Origin: Pithys albifrons albifrons
Lineage: Eukaryota > Chordata > Aves > Passeriformes > Thamnophilidae
Direction: 5' to 3'
NCBI RefSeq assembly: GCF_047495875.1
Contig: NC_092459.1
Location: 14,989,795-15,053,794 of the forward strand
Length of the DNA stretch: 64,000 bases
Shown one piece after another: positions 36,701-47,992 of the stretch (its first letter is position 1; each line of letters begins with the position of its first letter). A program made the translations under genes and the position numbers. The notes beneath the pieces were generated by a model, which made no database searches, was not told the DNA's origin, and was given only the letters and a program-made list of their open reading frames with translations.

Positions 36701-39700
36701 ACAGGTCAGCATCATCCAAAACAGGTCTGTATAGTAGGTTGAGAATTAACCCAAGTCAGTTTCAGTTAAAATGCAGGAACTGGTGATATGAGTGTTGACA
36801 GTCCATTTCTGTGTGAAATATGCCAAATTTTGTTCAACCACTATTGCAGGACTGATTGTGGGTGTCTATAGTTGTTCCTTTCTTACTCTGGTACTCTTAA
36901 TGGCAAATTGACCCATATTATGACTTTCCTGAACAGTAGAAAAAAAGAAACCTTCAGTGAATTTTCTCCTTCCTTTTATTCTCTTTCACCCTTTCAATTG
37001 TTCCATGGAACTTAAATGAGCAGAGAGTTATGTGTAATGACATATGGAAAGTGTTTTCTCACATGGGGTATTCTGACAGTCGGTGGGATCTGGACAAACT
37101 GAGCCTAGTGCTTGACACTGAGGTGTTAATTTTCTGTCACACGCAATCCTGTTTCATTATTTTCACCAGTGGAAATGAATATCAGTTTCTTTCTTGCCTG
37201 GGAGCATTTTGGAACCTGTTTTCACTTGCTCTATAAAAACTGTCCTCACTGATGAGACAGCAGTGAGCTGTACACAGAGACATTACACTGTTAAACCTGT
37301 CTCAGTCTGTGTTGCTACTTCTGTTGCTTAAACTTGGAGGTAAATCTCTAGAACTGGCTACATCTACATTTGGTGAAGATACAAATTCTGGGATCCTCCT
37401 GAAGCCTAACTTTTTGCAGAGGATCTATCTGACCATTGACCTAAAATGTTGATGTTAGTGTCTGAACAAACCTTCTTACAATACATTCAGCATATATTAT
37501 TTCCATGGTGTGATTCACTTCATCTTAAACTTGAACTGATAATAGGTCGAATGAGTCAATACAACTGGCTGTTTGCCTCCACTGCTCCAACACAAACCTT
37601 CTGCTATGAGCTCATTCCTTTGTAAGAGTTTAAAGACACTGATACAAATCCCATCAGATGGATTTGCATCCCTTGGTGGAAGGCTGAACAAAGATTTCCA
37701 GAAACTCTGCCTGTCTCTTGATAGGTAAATGGAACCTTTCTATGGGGGAATTCAGACCAACCTGTGATGAGCAGGTGACAGAGCTGTCATCAGATCAGAC
37801 ACAGAATAGCAGGGCACACTCTCAAGATAAGAAGATGTTGCTTAAAGTGCTCTATGGAAAACAGACTGAACTTTTCCCTTGGGAATGTGAATCTGCCCTG
37901 TGAGATTGTCCCAGGAGGCAAGTAACATGAAGAGCCTTCAGCTAGTCTTGCTCAGCATTGTGGACCCAGGCATTGCTCCCAGACAGGCCTCTGCTGTTGT
38001 GTCAAGTTCTTCCTGTGCAAGTGTAATGAGGAGATTTGACACAGCATACATGGCTAGACACAAGGAGTTAATGCAGAGTTTCTTATCTCCCCCAAGATCT
38101 GTTTATCCCATAAAACTAACGGGTTAAGCAGAAGTGAAGAAGCAGATATCATAATGTAAACAAATTGGTTTAATTTATTCTATTTTTTTTTGTAGGAGGA
38201 GGGACTAGATTTGCCATTGATATTATTTTTATTCCTGCTACTGCTCTACTAGCATGTGTTCATTGCTTGTTAACATCATATCAGTACAAAAGAAACAGCC
38301 TTCACCATGTACTTCAGTTCCTAATAGCACTAAAAACAAACAAACCCTGAAAACTTAAGATAACAGTGGGGAAAATGTGCATATCAGCCAAATGTGTTTA
38401 TTGTGAGTGTACTAACTTTTCTCTTTTTTTAACAATCTGTATTTGGGGTTTCTGCACTGGACCACCAGCATACTTCCTCTGTTTTACTTAAACTTTCTTT
38501 TCCCTTCCAAACATAATTCTTTACAAGAATCTTGAAGTGCCATTCTTCTACAGTCTGAAATTCAGTATCTGAATTATATCCTGGGGATTGTGGTGGTATT
38601 ATATTGTCAACAGGGCTGCAGCTGTTATTATCATGTATAACACATGTTTAGAGTATAATTTTTTTCTGTCTCCTAGTTGTTTGGGGTTTTTTTATCTTTT
38701 GATGGCTTCTTGGGATAAAAGGGGAAAAAAGACGAAATAACTGGAATCCCCAAACCATTAAAAATGCAGATACAAGATCTTCAGATGAAAATAATAGGTG
38801 CATCAGTCCACTACACAATGGACAAAGATCCATATTAAAAAAATCCGCTGTCATCATAGTTGCTCTACTGAGAAAATGTAAGGAAGACAGCCTGGAAATG
38901 AACTGTTAACATATCATTAAGGAGTCCAGCTGAAGTGCTCAAACTGAAAGCATGTTACAGCACTGGGATGTTTCTACTTCAACTCCATCCTCATTTGGCT
39001 TTATCCCTTCCTGCTTTTCAGTCCAGAGTTGGGAGCATGCAACTTCTGCCTGCACCCTGTCACCTACCAGCACTCCTGTGAAAAGTTTGTGGGAACCTGC
39101 TCACTTTCAAATGAGTAATAGTGCAAATGAAGTATCCATGAAGCCAAAACAGGGTTCTATTAAAATACTAAAGGTGTGAAAGAGGGATTAGAGGATGACT
39201 TAAGATAAAGACAGCTATCTTTCTTCCAGCAAAGTAATTTTCAGTGTGTGGACTATCAGCAGTCTGGGAGGGATTTCTTGAGAGATTTGAAAGGTAACTA
39301 AGAAAGAAAAGGACATTATCAGAAAATTCACATTTGTTTTTCAGGGATTCATGCTTAAAAAACAAACATTGAAAAAGAGTGAAAATGACTGCAACTCAGA
39401 AAAGCAATATATAGAGTAGATAAAGTATTTCTTTTGTGATGGTCTGAAATAATGTCTCTGGTAAATTTAACTTTATTTTCTCATGTGTTTACTTCTGATG
39501 GAAATAAATTTCTCCCTGGTATGGAGAACATTTAGTGAAGTTGGTCTCTGGAGTTGGACCCTGGTGAAAGAGGCAAGAAGTTAACTATTATTTTGCAGAA
39601 ATAGCATGATTAACTTGAAATCCAAACATCATGGGACTGAACAATAATAAAACAGTAGTGAACATGTGACTGGAACTCATGGCAGCTTGTAAAAACCAAA

Positions 39701-41674
39701 CATAAACCAAAATGACATCCATCTTTACAAATTCTGGCTTTGTTTAAGTCAGGGTAAAAACAGAATAATTGTTTTATCACAGATCACATTGGATTTCAAT
39801 CTAAGTGTACAAAACCAGAATCTATCTCCCTATATCAGCAAGAATACAGAATAGAAAAAAACCTCTGCAGCAGCTCATCTATTTCTTTTCTCACTGTTAG
39901 GTAAAATGGCTGAAATTCCAGAAGGCAGTGTAAGAGCTCTGTCATGATCCTTGAATTTCCAAAAGCAACCAGACAATAATATTTTGCTAAGTAGACTGAG
40001 AAAGAGGCCTTTAATGAACACTAAATTAAATTTTAAAGGCTTAAAATAGAGTATAAGTTCTGAGACACTTAGAGTTATAACAAGACACTTAGAAGCAAAA
40101 CCAGTTATTTTCAAGCTATCCAGATGGATGAGTGAAACTGCACAAATGTAGCTTTATTTCAAAGAAAAGATCTAATCATAGATCTAATCCAGAAGACCAC
40201 CACTCTGTCTGGATTCCCTCAGAACTCAACACATCTGCTGTATCTACTCCAGGCTCACCAGTGCACCACAGCAGAACAACTGTACTTATCTACTATAACA
40301 AACAAAAAACCCTAAAAATGAAACCCAAAATATCTCCTAAAAATAACATCAAAAAACCAAACAAACAAACCTAACAGTATTTGAATCATCAAGTTGCATG
40401 CAAAATTAATGTTAATAACCACAGGGCTTTATTTCTGCTGCTCTTCTTCTCCATCATCTTGAAAACTCACCTGAATTTTATGGACTCCATCTGTCTCAAA
40501 TTTTTGCATTTCACAGGAATTTGCAATGTCTTTGTGAGAGAGACTCTACTTTATCATTTCAGGGATGGATAGAAATTCCAAAAACTGGGACCCTGGGCTT
40601 TTGTGATCAATCTCAGAGTTAGAAATAATAATATATATGTTACAGGGTCTTCCTTGGAAGCTAAGCTCTTTTATCTAGTGCTTCCTTTTATAAGAAAACC
40701 TGGAACAGTTAGGAGGCATGAAATAGTATAATGACATATATTTACAAAAGCTACATAAAGGAATAGTTTATTGTATTCAGTCAGTATTATAATCAGTAAG
40801 TAATTAATGTCATTGCCGTTCTGGTGATGGAAAAATTCGACAACAGCATTCTTTTCAGAGAGCCTACTATGTCTTCTTATGGCTCTGAAAGTTGGAGTCG
40901 GGTAAATGAAGTTCATGGTTCAGCAGACTAAGCTGTCTTGGTGTCCATCCACTTCTCAACTTTTTAAAGGAATTCTCTTGCCAAATAGGTAAGATAAAAC
41001 TATATTTCCAAACCCACTAACTAATGTTGGAATGTGTGTGTAGTAATGGCTTTGAGCACTTCATTTTTTTCTTTCACATTTCATTTTATGCAAGCAAAGC
41101 GGTTCACCAGGAGAAATGGTTGAAACAGTGGAGAATGAACATCAAGGAGTCTACACTGGCCTTGCAGCCAAAAACTTATTGGTGTTTTCCACCTCTGATT
41201 CTTTGAAATTTGTCACTGTCTAAGTGTGATTTTTGTTTTTCATTGCAATTAATTTTTTTCAGTCTTGGTAAATAGAGGAGTTGTGCCTTCTTTTCAAGCA
41301 TGAGACTTCATAGTGTTGTTTATATCTTTACTGATATACCTAGCATATAATCTTTCCAATCAGTTTAGGCTAGAGCCTAAAGGCTTCAATTAATAGACTG
41401 TATAATTACAAAAACAGGGGAACTGATGGATTGGAACAAAGCTGATCATATTGTACATAAGAGGTGCTTTGTGCAGAGGTTTAGACTAATGAAAGGTCTG
41501 TCTGCAAAAACAGATGGAAAAGAAAAGCATATCTCAGTACAGCCATATTTCATCAAACACTAAAGGAATTCAAAAAAATAGGACTGACAATGCTGAGGCA
41601 GAACAAGAACGCACCCACTCTGGCAAATTACTGTTGGCTGTTGTCAGTAGGGCTCAAGGAATGGTCAAATCTGA
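36701..41674. other. Unique AT-rich non-coding DNA
   Basis: No gene, RNA or dispersed repeat recognised in 5 kb. An A/C-rich patch (AAAC and ACAAA units) occurs at about 40291-40373. Open frames are at most 81 codons. Confidence 0.5.
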
Positions 41675-41885
41675 CCCTTGCATTGAGTAGCCTCCAATGA
41701 ACTTGTCCTCCATAAATTTGCCCAGTTTCTTCCTAAAAAACAACATTTATTCTTCAGGCTTTCACCACAATCTTTGACAATAAATTCCACAATTTAATTA
41801 TGCACTACAAAAAAGTACTTGCGTTGGTTAATTTTCAACCTGCTACGTGATAATTTCATTGACTGTACCTGGTTTTCTGACAATG
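41675..41885 (-). mobile_element. Ancient CR1/L3-type LINE 3' end
   Basis: The plus strand reads as the reverse complement of the 3' UTR of an old amniote CR1/L3-like element. Blocks I recognise are 'cttgtcctccataaatttg', 'tttcaccacaatctttg', 'caataaattccacaattta', 'attatgca', 'aaaaagtacttgcgttggtt', and 'caacctgctacgtgataatt' followed by 'tcattga'. These occur in the same order in related repeats of turtles, crocodilians and, more diverged, mammals. This type was active long before passerines arose, so the readable state over about 210 bp is notable. The assignment rests on remembered consensus wording, not alignment. Confidence 0.7.
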
Positions 41886-44800
41886 CCAAAACTATTAGCT
41901 CTGATAATTTTTTCACTGATGTTGACTGCTCTCAAAACAAATTTGTACCTGAGCAGAAAATGTTTTTCAACACAGGCAAAAAAAAGGGTCCTGCCTGAAT
42001 TGGAAAAAGTGCTTTTTCTGACAGATAAGAATTTTGGAGAGGAGAGACAAAGGTACCTGGAATAATAACCAGAATAATATAGAAGGAATTTGGCAAGACA
42101 GAAGTACATGCCATTTACCCTAATTACTATTCAGAATTCCTCATCTTGTTGCATTTTTCTTTAAGAGGTTAATTCTTGTTAGTTGACATGAAGAATGTCC
42201 TTTAATTTCTAGGACACTGCATTCACTATATGCCATTGCTAAAGATGGGAGAACTGCCAGATACCAAAAAATGCAGTGTCTGAACATCATGGTTTAACAT
42301 CTAATATGGGTCCAGTCTAAAGGAGAGAATTCAAATGTTTGACAGCACATCCTGTCATTTGACAAGATCTATAGAGAGAAACCAATTAAGAGAGATAGAG
42401 AGCAGCTAGATTTGTTAGTAGAACAGCAACATGCGATGAAGTTTAGTGTAGACTTACATTTATGCTGTGATAGTGAAAATCTTTACCTCCACTGTGGGTT
42501 ACCATGAACCTGAATACAGCTAGACTTCCAACTGACTCCTGTTTCCTAGGATACAGTAAGAAAGTACCAGACTCTAATGAATTTTCTGCCTGACACATGT
42601 TGAGATGTAACATATGACGAGAGTTTACATATTACTCTTTTATAGTCCTAAGGACTGTGTGCATTGAAACAAACTGCTGAGTAGAGCAAATGATGCTCAG
42701 ATTGCTTCTGTGTTTAAAACAGAGCTTTTGGATTTTGTTCTGTCTGTTTTTTACAATATTTTTTTGGAACATTTGTTTATCCCCCCCCCCCCCCCCCCCC
42801 CCCCCCACCGTTTGGGACACTTCAAAGGACTTCACAGATGTTTATTGAGAGATCTTTGTTTTTATATAAATATCACTCATATGAGTGCTTGGGCAGAAGT
42901 AGTCCAACCAAATTACAACATTTCTTCTCAGTTGCATGATAAAGGCTCACCACATGTAAAAATTTCCTGCTAAAAAATGTTTAATCTGTGCTTCTCATGC
43001 ATACGGGAAACCTTGGAGAAAGACGGGTATCTTTAGAAGCAAATTCTCTTGTCAGTTTTAGGTATGTATCTTAAAATACGATGAACTTTTCCTTGAAATG
43101 GCCCTTTTCTCTTCACCAGCAGTGTGGTGAACTCAGGTCACCAGATTTCACTGCAGTTAAACAGCTGAAGGTAGTTAAGGTGACTTTTGTCCTTTGCTCT
43201 AATTTCTCCCAGTTCTGATCTTCCTTACCAAGAACTCTTACAAGATATTGAAACCAGTGAAACAAGAATTAGGTTAGCATAAAAAGTACCACGAACAACT
43301 ACTTTTAGGAATGTCTTTTATATTGTGTACTTTTTTATGATAACCTCTAAAGATTAGGAGGCAATCAACACACAAACAGCTGCATATTCTTTATGTATTA
43401 CAGAAGGAGAAATAAAACAATTGGAGTTTCAGCTCTGCCTTTGTGCTTAGGGACACAAAATCATGACACATATCACTTCAAAATCCATAATGTCTTCTCA
43501 GGAGTTCACACATGAGGTTGTGAAAGGTCTGAATGTTCTTTGACTAATAAAATAGGTGGCCTTTGCATGTCACAGTGCAGGTCATTGTAGAAGCCTTCAA
43601 GGAGAGTACTGAGGCTATAGGTGTATCTATAGCAACTTCTACCCACTTTCTCTATCACTGGAGGACCAACTTTCTCTCAGGAGTCCGTGGGAAAAGTTAC
43701 ATTTAAGTCTTAAAATGCTGAAACAATACCTTCACTAAATATGTTTCTAACATGTTCTGTTTGGATGTAGTTTCTTATTTCCAAAAATAAATTTCTTAGA
43801 GATGTTACAAGCACATGATGTCAATCAGTCTCCCCAAGAGAAGTGTACTTCTGTAAAAATATAAGAAAGGACAATTATCATGGAAACATTGCATCTGGAT
43901 TTATTCTCCTCATAAATCATAATTCTGGGAATTAATACAGTATCCTGAAAGAAGCCTTTTATTTCTAACAACAAGGCAGTGTACCTCAAGAGTAGTCTTA
44001 TTATGTATTTACATTACAGAACTGAAATAGTTTCTCTCTTACTTTTGTAATTCCATCTCTTGAATATGAGGCACAGACCCATTTCCAGGGAATGCAGTGT
44101 AGTCATATCATCTATGCAACTATTTACATTTGATTTCTGTCAGTACTGGCATGGTCCCCTCCTAGACAAAATCTTGATATAGGGTTCCTGCTGTTTCCCT
44201 TCTTGGGGAGCAGGGGATGCCACATGGGCACCAACATGCAGCCATGTCTTCTGCATCACCTGTCCTTGGCAAATACTAGAAAACTGCAGGTTGGAAATGT
44301 CTGGAAATGTGCACTGTGTGGTACTAAGAGCAGAATTTTAATCATCTTAGTGTTAAAAATGTATTTTTCAAAGCAATTCCAAAAAGAATTAGTTGTATAA
44401 ATTTTGCTTATTGCTTTGAAGACAGGAATATCACTACTGTAACCAGCCCTTCACCAAGAGTCACACAGGAAAAGGGGCAGGAGATAACAGAGAGAAGCTA
44501 CATGAAGTGTAATAGTTACAGACTCAAGAAGAATATCAACAGCTGCAAGGTTAATTACAGATCTTACCAAAATATGTTAATAAAAAATAAAATGAAGAGA
44601 AAATCTAAGCTTCAGAAAGAAAAGATAAGAAATTCTTTAGAGTAATTACAGGCTGCTGAGGCCTTATGGTAATAATAAAGAAAAACATCTGACTGGATTG
44701 ATGCTGAAAGAGACAGTGACAAGAGGAATACAGGTTGAAAAAAATAATTAAAATCAGCTATCTTGGGTAAGCTGTCATTCAGTCTGAGGAAGAAAAGAAA

Positions 44801-46575
44801 TGCTAATAAAATATTAATAGGATCTTCTTAATATTTTTAATAACATTCTTTTATACAAAGGTAGGATTCCAGTCTGTCACTCAAGAGCATCAGACACAGA
44901 AGTACCAAACAAACAAATGCGTGAAAAGTGAGGAGAAAAGAAAAGCTCTTGGGCAAGAGTGTTTGACCTCAGAAAGAAACCACCAAGACATCCAGGCAGA
45001 AGCTGTTTGGAGAATGCTTTGTGGAAAATCACTGACTCTGCTTTGCTTCTTAGAGGAAATTACAGCAAGGAGGCAAAGTTATTTCAGACTGACAGACACC
45101 AAATGTCAGCAATCATGATATAATCAGTGCAGGCTTTATTATATTTAAGTGGTTTGAAAGTTGGCAGATTTCAGACAGCTTCAAAATCTAGAGGAATACT
45201 GTGTCTAATAGACAGTCATGAATATTACATACACATGCTCTGTGAAGCATTGCACATATTTTATGTGATAAATTCTTTTGCAACTGTCTCTTCAGCTTCT
45301 TCTTCAGTAGCCTCTTTGCATTGAATGCCTTTTTCAAGCTGGCTTGCAAACCCTCTGCCCTCCCTTGTTTCAAGTTTTTACATGAAGCCACATCTTTGCT
45401 GCTGACCCAGCCCAGCTCTGTAATGAGCTCCAGAGAAAGTATGCCAGCCCAGAATAATCACTGAATTCACTGTGCTCAGACAAATTCAAGGCAACTGCTA
45501 AATATTAAAGATACATTGAGGGCTTTTTCCTTCCTTGTAATGCAAGTAGACCTTGCTAGAAAACTGCATTACCCTAGGGGTAGTTCTCAATCTCATATGT
45601 TTTTGGCAACTGCTAGGACAGGCTTACCATCAGCCCTTTTTCTCTCCACAAATGAAGCTCCTGAGGATGAAACACATCCCAGAGACGTGACAGAGGGTGA
45701 CTGCACCACTGTGTAATCTGCAGCTGCACTACATCTGTCACAGCTATCTCAGCTACTGCACACCTCAGCTCAGATGCCATTAATTTTAACTCTACACCTG
45801 CAGTGTGCCTGATCTCTTAAAAGACCCTTTAACAAGATCTTTCCTTCTAAATCAGTGACTTCCAACTCAGACACAGCTGATTAAACTGGCAAGATTTTAA
45901 GGGGATGCATGGGGAAACTGAGGGAAATAATTAAGCTCCTGCCCACGGAAATGTGTCTCATGGTTTGTGATTGTCACTAATGACAGGTATGTGTATGTGG
46001 GTGGAAGGAGAACGGATATTTATTCATTACTGGAGTAAGCTGTCTTGGATATAATGGCTGTTGATAATAATGCCTCTTTTAGGTTTGTTTGACAGTTTCC
46101 ATCAAGCACAGAAAATGGCAAATTCCAGTAGGTTGTTTCATCAGAAAGGAGAAAGGTAAGGGAGGAGTGAATGTCAGAGCAGAATTTAGTTATGTCTGAG
46201 AACAAGACTGGAAGGAAACATATTGTGTTCTTCATGCTAAAAATTTATGCTGGTGAGCATCTTTTACACCATTGTGATTTAGAAATTTGACAAAGAAGCC
46301 ATCTTTGTAAAACAAAAGTGACCTCATGGTGAGTTGACCCTAGCTGGATGTCAGGTATCCACTAAAGCCACTCTCTCACTCCCCTCTGCAACTGGACAGA
46401 GAAGAGAAAATACAATGAAGGATTCATGAGTTAAGTGCTGGGAAAGGTCACTTACTGATCACCATCAAGGGCAACACAGACTCAAAGTGAAGTTATTAAT
46501 TAAATGTATTACTAACTGGATCCTAGCAGAATAGTGAGAAGTACAATAATCTTTAAAACACCTTCACCCTACCCC
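41886..46575. other. Unique AT-rich non-coding DNA
   Basis: No gene or dispersed repeat is recognised, except for the C homopolymer listed separately. Open frames are at most 88 codons. Confidence 0.5.
42781..42806. repeat. Homopolymer of 26 C
   Basis: Twenty-six consecutive C on the plus strand (G on the minus strand) in an AT-rich neighbourhood. The Pro-rich and Gly-rich stretches in overlapping open frames come only from this run. Its true length is likely uncertain because of sequencing and replication slippage. Confidence 0.95.
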
Positions 46576-47400
46576 CCTTTCAAGTTCTACCCTTCCTTTC
46601 AAGTTCTATCTCCTCCGTCATAGCAGTGCAGGGACATGGGGAATGGGGTTTATGGTCGGTTGTGAGGGGTCCTTCCCTTGCCTCCAATTGGAGATAGTCC
46701 TGCACAAACCTCTCTGGTGTGAGTCCATCCCACAGGCAACAGTTCTCCACAAAACTACTGCCTTGTGGGGCACTTCTCCATGGGGTGCAGTCTTTCAGAA
46801 ACAAGCTGGTCCAGCATGCATCCCCCACAGGACCACGAGTCCTACAAGGAAAACCTGCTCCAGCATGGGGTCCTCTCTCCATGAGCTGCAGGTCCCTGCC
46901 AGGATCTTGCTCCATCATGACATCACAACCTTCCTCAGGCGTCCACTCACTCCAGCATGGGATCCACCATGGGCTGCAGATGGACTTCTGTACTCCGATG
47001 GTCCTCCATGGGCTGCAGGAGCACAGCGGCTTCACCAGGGGCTGCACCAGGGGTTCAAGGAAACCTCACTTCCAGTGCCTGGAGCACCTCATCCCTTCCT
47101 TCTGCACTTACCTTTGTGTCTGCTGAATTGTACACATGTTCTCACTCTGGTCCTTCCCTGGCTGCAATTTTTATCTGCCCAACAACTTTTTATGCTTTCT
47201 TAAATATGTTACCACAGAGTTGTTAACTATTACTCCTGGTAGGCTGAGCCTTGGCCAGCAGCCTGTCCATCCTGGAGCCAGCTGGCATTGGCTCTACCAG
47301 ACATCGGGGAAAGCCTCTAGCAGCTTCTAACAGAAACCACCCTTGTAGCATTCCCATCACCAAAACCTGGCCACAGAAACCCTGTACAGACCTATACTGC
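46576..47400. repeat. GC-rich interspersed repeat with degenerate internal units, probably retrovirus-associated
   Basis: The left end carries a tandem pair CTTTCAAGTTCTA (about 46578 and 46597). The centre has many degenerate copies of CCATGGGCTGCAGG and CAGCATGGGGTCC-like units (46812, 46861, 46879, 46950, 46969, 47007). The right part, with 'cctggagcacctcatccc', 'ctggctgcaatttttatctg', 'cttaaatatgttaccacag', 'ggccagcagcctgtccatcc', 'agctggcattggctctacc' and 'ctctagcagcttcta', matches a dispersed avian repeat I remember from passerine genomes, where it sits in or beside endogenous retroviruses. I cannot name the family or fix its strand. Open frames of up to 186 codons here reflect GC content and carry no known domain. 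Confidence 0.6.
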
Positions 47401-47544
47401 CACTGTGAAAAGCCAATGAAATATTGCCAAATCCTAAAAGCCTATAAAACTCTCAAGTCAGTTATTATCTGGAACTAAATATTTCTGAAAATTATACCTT
47501 AATTCAGCATGCTTGGCCAGGCTGCTTCAGTGGTGACCAGAATA

Positions 47545-47988
47545 TGTCCCCATGTGCTTATGGGCTCCCCCTGCACAATTGTGGGCTATGCACCTGTACC
47601 ATCCCACAGTTCCCGCTGAGAATAGGCTCACTATATGCTCTCTGTTTCCACTAAAAAGTGGAATATAATCCCATTCTAAACAAGAATTACAACTAGGGCT
47701 GGATAGAAAAATGCTGATGAAAACAACTTTGTACATGCATGCAAGCAGGGGTCAGAGAGTCATGAGAGAAAAATAGGTGAGAGAGGGGCTGTGGTGAGAG
47801 CAGGCTTTGTATGACACAGAATAGAGGAGAAGATGAAGGTTCCAGAGGCCTCACAATAATTTTGCATTGCTGTGTCCTCTGTGGATGGGGTCTCATCTGT
47901 CAGCAGGTGTTTAGTGTGGCAATAAACTCCTTCTAGTCTCTGGTTCCCAAAGCCTAAATTCACAGTTGAGTCTGGAGAACAGGCAACA
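47545..47988 (+). mobile_element. Probable solo LTR, family D (class I-like)
   Basis: The segment runs from TGTCCCCATGTGC to GAACAGGCAACA (TG...CA, 444 bp) between identical tetramers AATA at 47541-47544 and 47989-47992. AATAAA at 47921-47926 lies about 62 bp before the end, as in an LTR with a short R-U5. A 4-bp duplication is usual for gammaretrovirus-like class I elements. The family is not recognised, and a 4-bp AT-rich match can be chance. No internal viral region is attached. Confidence 0.5.
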
Positions 47989-47992
47989 AATA

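Noticed and set aside
46643..47203. Longest open frame of the window, 186 codons on the plus strand
   Set aside because: It lies in a GC-rich repeat with few stop-prone words, several other frames are open over the same bases, and the peptide is Pro/Leu/Ser/Cys-rich without any domain.
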